Shown here in pieces: positions 1-7,543 of a stretch of 33,948 nucleotides of DNA. The stretch is from assembly GCA_029934065.1 (NCBI GenBank), contig JAOZMX010000012.1, positions 1 to 33,948 on the forward strand. Reading direction: 5' to 3'. Position numbers and translations under genes: made by a program. The DNA comes from Bacteroidales bacterium (lineage in GTDB: Bacteria > Bacteroidota > Bacteroidia > Bacteroidales > 4484-276). The notes under the pieces are model-generated. The model did no database searches, had not been told where the DNA came from, and saw nothing but the letters and a program-made list of their open reading frames with translations. Each line of letters starts with the position of its first letter. Positions within the stretch are counted from its first letter, which is position 1.

Positions 1-3
1 AGA

Positions 4-32
4 TTGCTTCGCCCGGCAAACCGGGCTCGCAA
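4..32. repeat. GC-rich hairpin (palindromic repeat)
   Basis: GCCCGG at 11-16 and CCGGGC at 21-26 are perfect complements around a CAAA loop. TTGC at 4-7 pairs with GCAA at 29-32 across a short internal loop. No long T-run follows within the window, so a terminator is not certain. It may belong to a gene left of the window or to a dispersed palindromic repeat. Confidence 0.5.
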
Positions 33-64
33 AGTCCGTTTTTCAATTTGGCTTTCCTCAATTC

Positions 65-134
65 AAGGTGCAGCGCACCGAAATCTCTATAGCAAAGATA
101 TACCAACAAAAACATAAGGTGCGTAGCACCGAAA
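65..134. repeat. Two copies of a GGTGC-NNN-GCACC hairpin motif
   Basis: The stretch AAGGTGCAGCGCACCGAAA at 65-83 recurs as AAGGTGCGTAGCACCGAAA at 116-134, exactly 51 bases apart. Only the three loop bases differ. Each copy folds into a 5-bp stem with a 3-base loop. Duplication of both hairpin and flanks suggests a repeat family, not coincidence. Whether it is dispersed in the genome cannot be judged from this window. Confidence 0.55.
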
Positions 135-199
135 CCGCTAGGATATCAGATTGAAATAATATTAAAACGTAATCTCACGGTAAGTTGCAGCAATAATAT

Positions 200-207
200 T
201 AACTTTG
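200..207 (+). promoter_or_regulatory. Bacteroidota-type -7 box
   Basis: TAACTTTG matches the TAnnTTTG -7 consensus of the Bacteroidota primary sigma factor. It lies about 90 bases upstream of the GMC oxidoreductase start. No convincing -33 TTTG sits 19-20 bases upstream, so this is tentative. Confidence 0.35.
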
Positions 208-296
208 TTGGGTCATCGTTGAATTGACGGGACTGTAAAATTCGGAATGAATTATTTTATTCGATGATTAAATAGAGAGATCATAAAGACTGACAC

Positions 297-1907
297 GTGA
301 AATACGATTACGATTACATTATTGTGGGAAGCGGCTTCGGAGGTTCGGTAAGCGCATTGCGGCTTTCGCAAAAGGGATACCGGGTTTTGGTAGTGGAAAA
401 GGGAAAATGGTACGGGCAAAATGACTTTCCGAAAACCAACTGGAACATTAAAAGGTGGTTATGGATGCCGGCTTTAGGATTCTACGGGATCATGAAAATC
501 ACCATTTTCCGGCACATGGCCATTCTCTCGGGAACGGGTGTTGGAGGTGGTTCGTTGGTATATGCCAACACATTGCCGGTGCCCAAATCGAAATTTTTTA
601 CTTCGGGTAGCTGGAGCGGGCTTGCCGATTGGGAGCAGGAGTTGAAACCATTTTACGAAAAAGCGCTCAGGATGCTGGGCGCCTCAAAAAATCCGAAACT
701 TTTCGACGGAGATATTGCCCTGAAAAATCTTGCGGAACAAATGAACCTGCAGGACGGTTTTGAAAAAACCGATGTGGCCGTCTTTTTCGGAACACCTGAC
801 GAGACGGTTGAAGACCCGTATTTCGGAGGCGACGGGCCGGAGAGAACGGGATGTAATTTCTGCGGTGCCTGCATGACGGGCTGCCGCTACAATGCCAAAA
901 ATACGCTGGATAAAAACTACCTTTACCTGGCACAAAGAGAGGGCGCCCGGATATTGGCGGAAAATGAGGTGGTGGATGTGCGCCCGATTGACAACCGGAA
1001 AGGTGCTGACGGTTACAAAGTGACGGTAAGGGCAAAAACGGCATTGGGCAAAAGAAAGAAGACATTTACTGCCAAAGGCGTGGTTTTTTCAGGTGGTGTT
1101 TTGGGAACCGTGAGATTGCTGCTCAAGCTGAAAACGAAATCATTGCCCAACCTTTCAGGGATGCTCGGGCGGGACATCAGAAGCAACAACGAAACCCTTG
1201 TGAGTGTTGCCACACTGGACAAAAACAAGGATGTGTCACAGGGAGTGGCCATCGGCAGCATCTTGCATACCGACGAGAACAGCCACCTCGAAATCGTAAG
1301 ATACGGCAAAGGTTCGGGATTTTGGAAAACATTACACCTTCCTTACACCACGGGCCGGTACATCATCACCCGGTTTTTGAAAGTGCTGCTTCGTCTGGTT
1401 TTATCGCCGGTGAGTTATTTCAGGATTTATTTTTTGAACAACTGGGCTCAAAGTACGGCGGTGCTGCTGTTTATGCAAACGGTTGATTCAAAGTTAAGGT
1501 TCAGGATCAACGGCTTTGGCCGGATGACCTCTGCTGTTACACAGGGCAAAAAGCCAACCCCCGACATTCCCGAATCACGGGAGCTGACCGGAAAGTACGG
1601 TGAGATCATCCACGGAAAGCCGATGTCTTTTGTGTTGGAGTCCATTGCCGGAATCCCTTCCACGGCACATATCCTCGGTGGTGCCGTAATGGGTGCCGAC
1701 AGATCAAAAGGTGTGACGGACAAATACAACAAAGTGTTCGGCTACGACAACATGTACGTGGTTGACGGCTCCGTGATCTCGGCAAATCCCGGTGTGAATC
1801 CGGCACTTTCCATTACCGCCATCGCCGAAAGGGCCATGCATCATATTCCTCCAAAGAATGAAAATGACGGCTTGCCGCAAAACAACCGTGCCACACAAAA
1901 CGATTGA
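297..1907 (+). CDS. GMC-family FAD-dependent oxidoreductase (cholesterol oxidase-like)
   Basis: This 536-residue flavoprotein is expected to oxidise an alcohol or sterol-like hydroxyl group using FAD. The N-terminal Rossmann motif GSGFGGS is at residues 11-17, with an acidic residue (E34) ending the second strand. The GTGVGGGS segment at 80-86 and the C-terminal DGSVISANPGVNPALS stretch near 490-505 are typical FAD contacts of the GMC superfamily. H458 in STAHILGG is a candidate active-site residue. Four cysteines at 186, 189, 192 and 196 have ferredoxin-like CxxCxxCxxxC spacing. The GTG start is the first in frame and places the dinucleotide motif at the usual distance. The following aldehyde dehydrogenase starts four bases after the stop, so an alcohol-to-acid pair is likely. 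The substrate is unknown. Confidence 0.85.
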   Translation: MKYDYDYIIVGSGFGGSVSALRLSQKGYRVLVVEKGKWYGQNDFPKTNWNIKRWLWMPALGFYGIMKITIFRHMAILSGTGVGGGSLVYANTLPVPKSKFFTSGSWSGLADWEQELKPFYEKALRMLGASKNPKLFDGDIALKNLAEQMNLQDGFEKTDVAVFFGTPDETVEDPYFGGDGPERTGCNFCGACMTGCRYNAKNTLDKNYLYLAQREGARILAENEVVDVRPIDNRKGADGYKVTVRAKTALGKRKKTFTAKGVVFSGGVLGTVRLLLKLKTKSLPNLSGMLGRDIRSNNETLVSVATLDKNKDVSQGVAIGSILHTDENSHLEIVRYGKGSGFWKTLHLPYTTGRYIITRFLKVLLRLVLSPVSYFRIYFLNNWAQSTAVLLFMQTVDSKLRFRINGFGRMTSAVTQGKKPTPDIPESRELTGKYGEIIHGKPMSFVLESIAGIPSTAHILGGAVMGADRSKGVTDKYNKVFGYDNMYVVDGSVISANPGVNPALSITAIAERAMHHIPPKNENDGLPQNNRATQND

Positions 1908-1911
1908 GACA

Positions 1912-3282
1912 ATGAAGATAAATGAGATCATAGCGGAACAACAAAAATATTTCAGTTCCAACGCCACCAAAGATGTAAGTTTCAGAATAAAACAGTTAAA
2001 AAAACTGAAACAATTGCTCAAGGAAAATGAAGGGCTGCTTTACAAGGCAATTTATCAGGATTTTGCCAAGTCGGAATTTGAAACGTATGTGTCGGAATTA
2101 TCATTGCTCTATGGCGAGATCAATACTTTTTTGAAGCACATCAAAAAATGGAGCAAACGGAAAAGAGTACCGACGGGGCTGGTAAATTTTCCGGCCAAAA
2201 GTTATATCATCCCCGAGCCGTTGGGAATGACCCTCATCATCGGAGCATGGAATTATCCTTATCAGCTTTCATTGCTTCCCGCCGTCACATCGCTTGCCGC
2301 CGGAAATACGGTGATACTGAAACCGAGCGAGCTTTCGGCGGAAACCTCCCGGGTTATGGCAGAGATCATCAACAACAACTTCCCGGCAGGATATTTCCAT
2401 GTGGTGGAAGGTGATGCCGCAGTAACGACGGAGCTTCTGGGTTACCGTTTCGACAAAATATTTTTCACTGGCAGCATCCCCACGGGAAAGATCATTTACA
2501 GCGCCGCAGCAAAACATCTTACGCCCGTTACGCTGGAACTGGGTGGCAAAAGCCCTGCTTTTGTCCTGCCGGGGTGTGATATGAAAACCACGGCAAAGCG
2601 GATTGTGTGGGCCAAATTCTTAAATGCCGGACAAACATGCATCGCACCCGATTACATTCTTGTGGAACGGTCGCTTGAACCGTCGCTGCTGGAGGCACTC
2701 GCCGGCGAAACGGAGAAACATTACAATTTTGAAAACGGCCTTCCGGACAACTACACAAAGATCATCAATGCCAAAAGGTTCGATCGTTTGATGGAGTTGA
2801 TTGACAAAGAAAAAATTTATTACGGGGGGCAGACCGGTAAAGCCGACAGATTTATCGGGCCCACCATCCTGAAAGATGTTTCTTTTGACGACGAAGTGAT
2901 GAAGGAAGAGATCTTCGGCCCGATACTTCCGGTACTTGCATTTGACGACCTTGACATGGCGGTACGGCAGGTTAAATCAATGCCGAAACCGCTGGCCTGT
3001 TATGTTTATTCAGGGAATAGAAAAACGATCGGCAAAATATTGCAAGCGCTTTCTTTTGGCGGGGGTGCCGTTAACGACAGCGTCATGCATTTTTCAAACC
3101 CCAGGCTTCCGTTCGGGGGTGTGGGGCACAGCGGTATAGGTGCTTACCATGGGAAGACGGGGTTCGATACGTTTTCGCATTATAAAAGCATCCTGGACAA
3201 GCCTTTCTGGTTTGAGCCGAATTTGAAATATGCACCCTATACCCCGCAAAAACTGCGGTTGATCAAATGGCTGATGGAATGA
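1912..3282 (+). CDS. Aldehyde dehydrogenase (class 3-like, fatty aldehyde type)
   Basis: It oxidises an aldehyde to a carboxylate with NAD(P)+. The frame is open from an ATG at 1858 inside the preceding gene, but the ATG at 1912 lies just past that gene's stop and gives a 456-residue protein, the usual length of class 3 enzymes. Visible landmarks are GAWNYP with N114, LKPSE with K137, FTGS at 186-189, the general base E209 in LELGGKSP and the nucleophile C243 in NAGQTCIAPDY, a signature of class 3 and fatty aldehyde dehydrogenases. Tight linkage to the GMC oxidoreductase suggests it handles that enzyme's aldehyde product. The specific substrate cannot be read from sequence. Confidence 0.93.
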   Translation: MKINEIIAEQQKYFSSNATKDVSFRIKQLKKLKQLLKENEGLLYKAIYQDFAKSEFETYVSELSLLYGEINTFLKHIKKWSKRKRVPTGLVNFPAKSYIIPEPLGMTLIIGAWNYPYQLSLLPAVTSLAAGNTVILKPSELSAETSRVMAEIINNNFPAGYFHVVEGDAAVTTELLGYRFDKIFFTGSIPTGKIIYSAAAKHLTPVTLELGGKSPAFVLPGCDMKTTAKRIVWAKFLNAGQTCIAPDYILVERSLEPSLLEALAGETEKHYNFENGLPDNYTKIINAKRFDRLMELIDKEKIYYGGQTGKADRFIGPTILKDVSFDDEVMKEEIFGPILPVLAFDDLDMAVRQVKSMPKPLACYVYSGNRKTIGKILQALSFGGGAVNDSVMHFSNPRLPFGGVGHSGIGAYHGKTGFDTFSHYKSILDKPFWFEPNLKYAPYTPQKLRLIKWLME

Positions 3283-3299
3283 TGATTTTTCGGTAATGG

Positions 3300-3335
3300 C
3301 CGGTGCAGGGCAATAATGCCGGATGGCCGGTTTTT
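3300..3335 (+). terminator. Possible terminator after the aldehyde dehydrogenase
   Basis: An outer CCGG/CCGG stem (3300-3303 with 3327-3330) encloses an internal loop and an inner GGCA-ATAA-TGCC hairpin, and five T residues follow. The imperfect stem makes this tentative. If real, it separates the first two genes from the downstream pair. Confidence 0.35.
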
Positions 3336-3454
3336 GAAAAGAGGGATCAAACACTTTATTACAAAATGTTTTTTCGGGTGTTGTTTTTTGAAATCTCCTG
3401 GAAAATTGTCGTTATTTTGCCGCTGCAATAACCATTAAAATTTGGGATCAAACA

Positions 3455-4426
3455 ATGACAAAGGTAACACTGGAACGATTCGGACTCAACAAAAAGATGC
3501 AGTCAAAGGGCATGCTGCAAAAAGCAGGCCTGATAGGTTGCGGTACCATTGGCCGGGAGATCGCTCTGCTGGCAAGTAAAAAAGGTATCGAAGTGGTGTT
3601 TCTTGACCTGACCGAGGAACTGGTCGCAAGTATCATGGAGAAACTCGGACAGGCGCTTGACGAGCTGATCGACAAATGGGGAATGACCCCCGGAGAGAAG
3701 AAACTTGTCCTTTCTCGCATCAGCGGTACCACACATTATTCCGACCTTCGCGACTGCGACATTATCATCGAAACCATCAATTCGAAAAAACCGGGTACCA
3801 GCCTTAACGAACGACGGGAGGTTTTCAAAAAAGTTGAGAAAGTGATCGGCCCGAAAACGGTGATCACCTCCAACACAGCTACCCTTCCCATCTCCGAGCT
3901 GGCCCTTGTGTTGGAACATCCCGAAAGAGCTTTGGGGATGCATTTTGTGAGCCCCATCTCCAAAGTTAATATCGTGGAAGTGGTCCGGCATTTTCATACA
4001 AGCGACGAAGCCTATGGAACGGTAAAGAAATTTGCCGGAATGATCGGTAAAAAGGTGATTGACGTAAGCGAATCACCCGGAAATATCAGTACGCGGATGA
4101 TCGTATCCTCGATAAACGAAGCCTGCCGGCTTTTGATGGAAGGCGTTGCCACGGTGAGCAGCATTGACGAAGTGATCATGGAGGCCACCGGAAACAGTTT
4201 CGGGCCTTTCGAAATGGCCGATCGCTACGGACTGGACAAAATCATGAAATGGATGGAAAACCTGTTTGCCGAGTTCGGTGAGCTCAAGTATAAACCTTCA
4301 CCCATCATCAAACGAATGGTACGTGCCGGAATGGTCGGCATCAGAACCGGGGAAGGGTTTTATATATGGGACGGCAGTCGTAAAAAAATTAAAAAAGGGA
4401 CCATTGATAATTTGGGAAGATTATAA
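3455..4426 (+). CDS. 3-hydroxyacyl-CoA dehydrogenase family protein (divergent 3-hydroxybutyryl-CoA dehydrogenase-like)
   Basis: Family members interconvert 3-hydroxyacyl-CoA and 3-oxoacyl-CoA with NAD(H) in beta-oxidation or butyrate metabolism. The 323-residue protein has the NAD-binding GLIGCGTIGREIA motif (25-37), the catalytic His-Glu pair as H163 in GMHFVSP and E175 in NIVEVV, and the C-terminal AGMVGIRTGEGFYIWD segment. Two normally conserved asparagines are changed. The usual HFFNP reads HFVSP, and the usual PGFxxNR at the start of the C-terminal domain reads PGNISTR, so the catalytic-site Asn position is T213. It starts 172 bases after the aldehyde dehydrogenase and is followed 24 bases later by acetate kinase. 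It may act on an unusual substrate or have weak classical activity. Confidence 0.8.
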   Translation: MTKVTLERFGLNKKMQSKGMLQKAGLIGCGTIGREIALLASKKGIEVVFLDLTEELVASIMEKLGQALDELIDKWGMTPGEKKLVLSRISGTTHYSDLRDCDIIIETINSKKPGTSLNERREVFKKVEKVIGPKTVITSNTATLPISELALVLEHPERALGMHFVSPISKVNIVEVVRHFHTSDEAYGTVKKFAGMIGKKVIDVSESPGNISTRMIVSSINEACRLLMEGVATVSSIDEVIMEATGNSFGPFEMADRYGLDKIMKWMENLFAEFGELKYKPSPIIKRMVRAGMVGIRTGEGFYIWDGSRKKIKKGTIDNLGRL

Positions 4427-4450
4427 CAGAAAAATCTTTAGAACGAAAAT

Positions 4451-5653
4451 ATGAAAATCATTGTTTTAAATTGCGGAAGCTCATCCATCAAATACCAGCT
4501 GTTTGAAATGCCCGGCAATGAAGTGCTGGCCAAAGGACTGGTGGATAAGATCGGTTTGAAAGGCGCCGCCATCAAGCACATGCGTAACGACGGAAAAACA
4601 TTGACCGTTGAAGGAGAGATTCTCGATCATCAGTCCGGTATCGAATATCTGCTTGGAGTATTAACCGACAAAGAGTACGGAAGTCTCGGCAGTTTGAACG
4701 AGATTGACGCCGTGGGACATCGGGTGGTGCATGGTGCGGAAGCCTTCAGCGGATCGGTAAAGATCACACCGGAAGTGATTGCCGCACTGGAAGAATCTTC
4801 CGATCTGGCGCCGTTGCACAATCCGCCGAATCTGAAAGGTATTTATGCCATGCAGGAACTGCTTCCCGATGTTCCGCAGGCAGGTGTTTTCGATACGGCT
4901 TTTCACCAGACGATGCCGGAGTATTCCTACCTTTATGCGCTTCCTTATTCGCTTTACGAAAAACACAAAATCCGCCGGTACGGTTTTCACGGCACAAGCC
5001 ATAAATACGTTTCGAACCGGGCGTGCGAAATATTGAACGAAGACATCAGCAAGCAAAAGATCATCACTTGCCATTTGGGCAACGGGGCTTCCATTGCCGC
5101 CATCAGGCACGGCAAGTCGATGGACACTTCGATGGGGATGACGCCATTGGAGGGGTTGATGATGGGAACACGCTGCGGCGACCTGGATGTGGGGGCGCTG
5201 TTGCACATTATGGACAAGGAGAAGATGAACAGCCGGACGGCCAATACTTTGGTGAATAAATTCAGCGGTGTGCTGGGTATTTCAGGGGTTTCGCCCGACA
5301 TGCGCGACGTGGAATCGGCTGCTGCCCAAGGGAACAAAAGAGCCGGCGTGGCATTGAAGATGTATGCCTATCGCATTAAAAAATACATCGGTGCTTATGC
5401 TGCCGCAATGGGCGGGGTGGATACGATTGTCTTTACGGGCGGTATCGGCGAAAACGATGCCAATACCCGTGCCGGTGTGATGGAAGGCCTTGAGTTTCTC
5501 GGTATTGATTTCGACTTCGATAAAAACAAAAGCCTGCGCGGCAAAGAAGAATTGCTTTCAACCCCTCAATCAAGGGTTAAGGTCATCGTGGTTCCCACCA
5601 ACGAAGAGCTGATGATCGCCAAAGATACTTTTGAGATCGTGGGCGGGAATTAA
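4451..5653 (+). CDS. ackA: Acetate kinase
   Basis: It catalyses acetyl phosphate + ADP to acetate + ATP, the substrate-level phosphorylation step of fermentative acetate formation, and works in reverse during acetate uptake. The 400-residue length is typical. Recognisable are NCGSSSIKY with N7, HRVVHG with R91, FDTAFHQ with D148, RYGFHGTSHKYVS with H180, HLGNGASIAA, GTRCGDLD with R241, and FTGGIGEN near the C-terminus, which covers the usual ASKHA catalytic set. The usual partner phosphotransacetylase is not adjacent and must be elsewhere if present. The gene may be cotranscribed with the upstream dehydrogenase. Its 3' end overlaps by four bases the stop of a small gene on the other strand. 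Confidence 0.97.
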   Translation: MKIIVLNCGSSSIKYQLFEMPGNEVLAKGLVDKIGLKGAAIKHMRNDGKTLTVEGEILDHQSGIEYLLGVLTDKEYGSLGSLNEIDAVGHRVVHGAEAFSGSVKITPEVIAALEESSDLAPLHNPPNLKGIYAMQELLPDVPQAGVFDTAFHQTMPEYSYLYALPYSLYEKHKIRRYGFHGTSHKYVSNRACEILNEDISKQKIITCHLGNGASIAAIRHGKSMDTSMGMTPLEGLMMGTRCGDLDVGALLHIMDKEKMNSRTANTLVNKFSGVLGISGVSPDMRDVESAAAQGNKRAGVALKMYAYRIKKYIGAYAAAMGGVDTIVFTGGIGENDANTRAGVMEGLEFLGIDFDFDKNKSLRGKEELLSTPQSRVKVIVVPTNEELMIAKDTFEIVGGN

Positions 5654-5811
5654 TTGTGACCACCAACCACAATGCGCATGATCTTCAGGTTCAGAACAAA
5701 AAACCTGATGATCTGAAACAACCAGCATTTTCTTAAAAACTTTCTGGTACGTGTGGGTATCGGCGGATAGTGCTCGTCTTTGTAACCTTTTGGTATGGGT
5801 TTGTTAATCAT
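5650..5811 (-). CDS. Small conserved-looking protein (53 aa) downstream of the SQR-like gene
   Basis: I do not recognise a named family. The frame runs from ATG at 5811 to TAA at 5650-5652 and encodes 53 residues. The N-terminal half is polar and proline-rich, including KGYKDEHYPP and PTRTRKF. The C-terminal half, residues 30-48, is hydrophobic with interspersed basic residues (WLFQIIRFFVLNLK), like an amphipathic or membrane-surface helix. It lies 55 bases downstream of the SQR-like gene on the same strand and probably shares its transcript. Balanced composition, lack of low complexity and the fit between two annotated stops argue for a real gene. I infer a role as a membrane-associated accessory of the flavoprotein. 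It converges with and overlaps the end of ackA by four bases. Confidence 0.6.
   Translation of the reverse strand: MINKPIPKGYKDEHYPPIPTRTRKFLRKCWLFQIIRFFVLNLKIMRIVVGGHN
5680..5713. other. Inverted repeat inside the small gene
   Basis: GATCTTCAGGTT at 5680-5691 pairs with AACCTGATGATC at 5702-5713 with one mismatch and a 10-base loop. No T-run follows on either strand, so a simple intrinsic terminator is not supported. It lies in the convergent space between ackA and the SQR-like unit and may stabilise 3' ends. Confidence 0.4.
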
Positions 5812-5866
5812 CGTATTATTTTTTTCTTAATTATCGTATCTTTAAACATCCGTATTCTTGTTCCTG

Positions 5867-7324
5867 CTATTCCGGTATGAAAGACCATCCCGGTCTTGCT
5901 TTGGCTTTATATAAAAACATGTAGTGCATAAAAAGTTTCATCCAGTGTCCTGCCAGGCCGGGTTCGCCTACCGTGTAGCCGATGTCGCGTCCCCACTCGG
6001 GATACTTTTCGTAATCGGGCACCACGGGATAAACGGTCAGTGTAGCCGCCATTCCGTTCCGGATGCCGTATCCCGACGAAACGATGCAGGCAGCGCCCAT
6101 GCGGGCCATCGAAGCGGTATGTTTCAACACCACTTTGCCCTGTTTGACCGATTCGGCAACATTCAGTGCAACCACTTTGCCCATTACACCAGACGGCATT
6201 CCCGTACGCGGCGGCGTCGGGAAGATGGGTGTCCCGTTTTTGCTTTTGAAAGGCTTTGAAATGGAGTGAGGCGGAGCAAAAGCAATGCCGGGAGCAAAGA
6301 TATTTTCGTACGTCGGATTTTGATAGGTTGACGGCCAGTCGTTTGCGCTCCACTCGTTGAAATCTTTCGGCGTGTAGTCGGCATCAACTTTCATCAGTCC
6401 GTTGGGTGCAAACAGCTTATCGGTGATGTCCTTCCCGGATTTGTCGGCGGCTTTCAAACCCACTCCGGCGAAGGGAGGGATCAGCATCGCAAAATCGAAA
6501 TCAATGGTTTTTTCTTCGCCGGCAAGGTTTTCATAATGAATAACCCCTTTTTCCACTTTCTTAACGCCGGCACGTTTGATCCAGTTGATGCCGTATTCGG
6601 CCAGGATGGATTCGGTGAATATCTTCGTGGAGGTAACGTATCCGCCTTTTTTGATGAAAGCACCGCCCATTCCGAAATCGCCCACCTCGTATTCATTGGT
6701 CAGCCATGTTATCTCGGCCATATCCATCAGTTTGCGCTTGTTGATTTCGAAAGCCACATTGAGAATATACTCAAACGCCGCTCCCTGGCATGTGGCCATG
6801 GGATGTCCCGTTCCGATGACAAAACGCTGTTTTTCGCCTTTGGCCATTTTGTCCAGCGCCTTCTGAAGATTTTCCCACGCCTTTTCGGCATGACCGTATG
6901 TGCAGATGGAATTGGTGAATTTATCGGGGCCCAGCCCTTCGGTACCGGCAAAGTTCAGCTTCGGCCCGGTCGCATTGATCAGGTAATCGTAGGTTACCTT
7001 TTCGGTTTGTCCTTTTTTGGATTCATCAACATATTCAATCTCCACAAAAGGTTTATCCGTCGTGCCGTCACCCTCGGGAAATATCGTTTTGGCCAGTGCC
7101 TGCTTATAGTTTACACCTTTACGCTTGTAAACCGGTGCCAAAGCAAATTTTACCTGATCAGGCTTCATCTGTCCGATGCCAACCCAGATATTGGACGGCA
7201 CCCATTGATAATTGCTGTTGGGGCTTACCATGATCACTTCGTGTTTCTTCGAAAGTTTTTTACGAAGTACCATTACGGCGGTATGACCGGAAATCCCGGC
7301 ACCGAGAACTACTACTTTTGCCAT
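5867..7324 (-). CDS. NAD(P)/FAD-dependent oxidoreductase, sulfide:quinone oxidoreductase-like
   Basis: SQR-type enzymes oxidise sulfide to sulfane sulfur or polysulfide and pass electrons through FAD to quinone at the membrane. The 485-residue protein opens with VVVLGAGISGHTA (4-16), the FAD-binding Rossmann motif, and has NATGPKLNF at 117-125, typical of the disulfide-oxidoreductase fold. Three cysteines at 141, 179 (ATCQGAAFEY) and 413 (GAACIVSSG) fit the three catalytic cysteines of many SQRs. The C-terminal GHWMKLFMHYMFLYK stretch (459-473) looks like a membrane-contacting amphipathic region. A small membrane-type protein follows on the same strand. A flavocytochrome c or other sulfide/persulfide dehydrogenase role is the main alternative. 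Confidence 0.82.
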   Translation of the reverse strand: MAKVVVLGAGISGHTAVMVLRKKLSKKHEVIMVSPNSNYQWVPSNIWVGIGQMKPDQVKFALAPVYKRKGVNYKQALAKTIFPEGDGTTDKPFVEIEYVDESKKGQTEKVTYDYLINATGPKLNFAGTEGLGPDKFTNSICTYGHAEKAWENLQKALDKMAKGEKQRFVIGTGHPMATCQGAAFEYILNVAFEINKRKLMDMAEITWLTNEYEVGDFGMGGAFIKKGGYVTSTKIFTESILAEYGINWIKRAGVKKVEKGVIHYENLAGEEKTIDFDFAMLIPPFAGVGLKAADKSGKDITDKLFAPNGLMKVDADYTPKDFNEWSANDWPSTYQNPTYENIFAPGIAFAPPHSISKPFKSKNGTPIFPTPPRTGMPSGVMGKVVALNVAESVKQGKVVLKHTASMARMGAACIVSSGYGIRNGMAATLTVYPVVPDYEKYPEWGRDIGYTVGEPGLAGHWMKLFMHYMFLYKAKARPGWSFIPE

Positions 7325-7517
7325 TTTATTTTGATTTTAATATTGCAAATATTTACATAAACAAATATCTTAATGTGAAAAACAATTTCCGGCGGGAACT
7401 GTTCATTTTTACAATTAAAATTTATCGTTCGCTTTTTGTATCAACCAATTATACCGGCAAATATACATTAAAAATTATTTAATAATAATGCGAAAATCAA
7501 GAGACCGGTATTTTTGT

Positions 7518-7525
7518 TAAATTTG
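7518..7525 (+). promoter_or_regulatory. Bacteroidota-type -7 box
   Basis: TAAATTTG matches TAnnTTTG and lies 18 bases before the start of the AAA-ATPase-like gene, implying a very short 5' untranslated region. No clear -33 element is seen. Confidence 0.4.
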
Positions 7526-7543
7526 TAACCAAATCGAAAATCC

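Larger units (their letters stand above)
1..296. other. Non-coding leader region with small hairpins
   Basis: I see no credible gene in this 296-base stretch. It carries a GC-rich hairpin at 4-32 and two copies of an AAGGTGC-NNN-GCACCGAAA hairpin at 65-83 and 116-134, listed separately. A TAnnTTTG promoter box lies at 200-207 ahead of the first gene. The remainder is AT-rich and has no recognisable structure. Confidence 0.6.

Noticed and set aside
1858-1911. Upstream start for the aldehyde dehydrogenase
   Set aside because: It lies inside the preceding gene and adds 18 residues without family support; ATG 1912 fits length and spacing.
3343-3454. 11-bp direct repeat GGGATCAAACA at 3343-3353 and 3444-3454
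   Set aside because: Only two copies, no inverted repeats or transposase between; too short to call an insertion footprint.
6536-7360. 274-residue plus-strand ORF
   Set aside because: Antisense to the SQR-like gene, which has clear FAD and cysteine motifs; this frame shows no recognisable domain.
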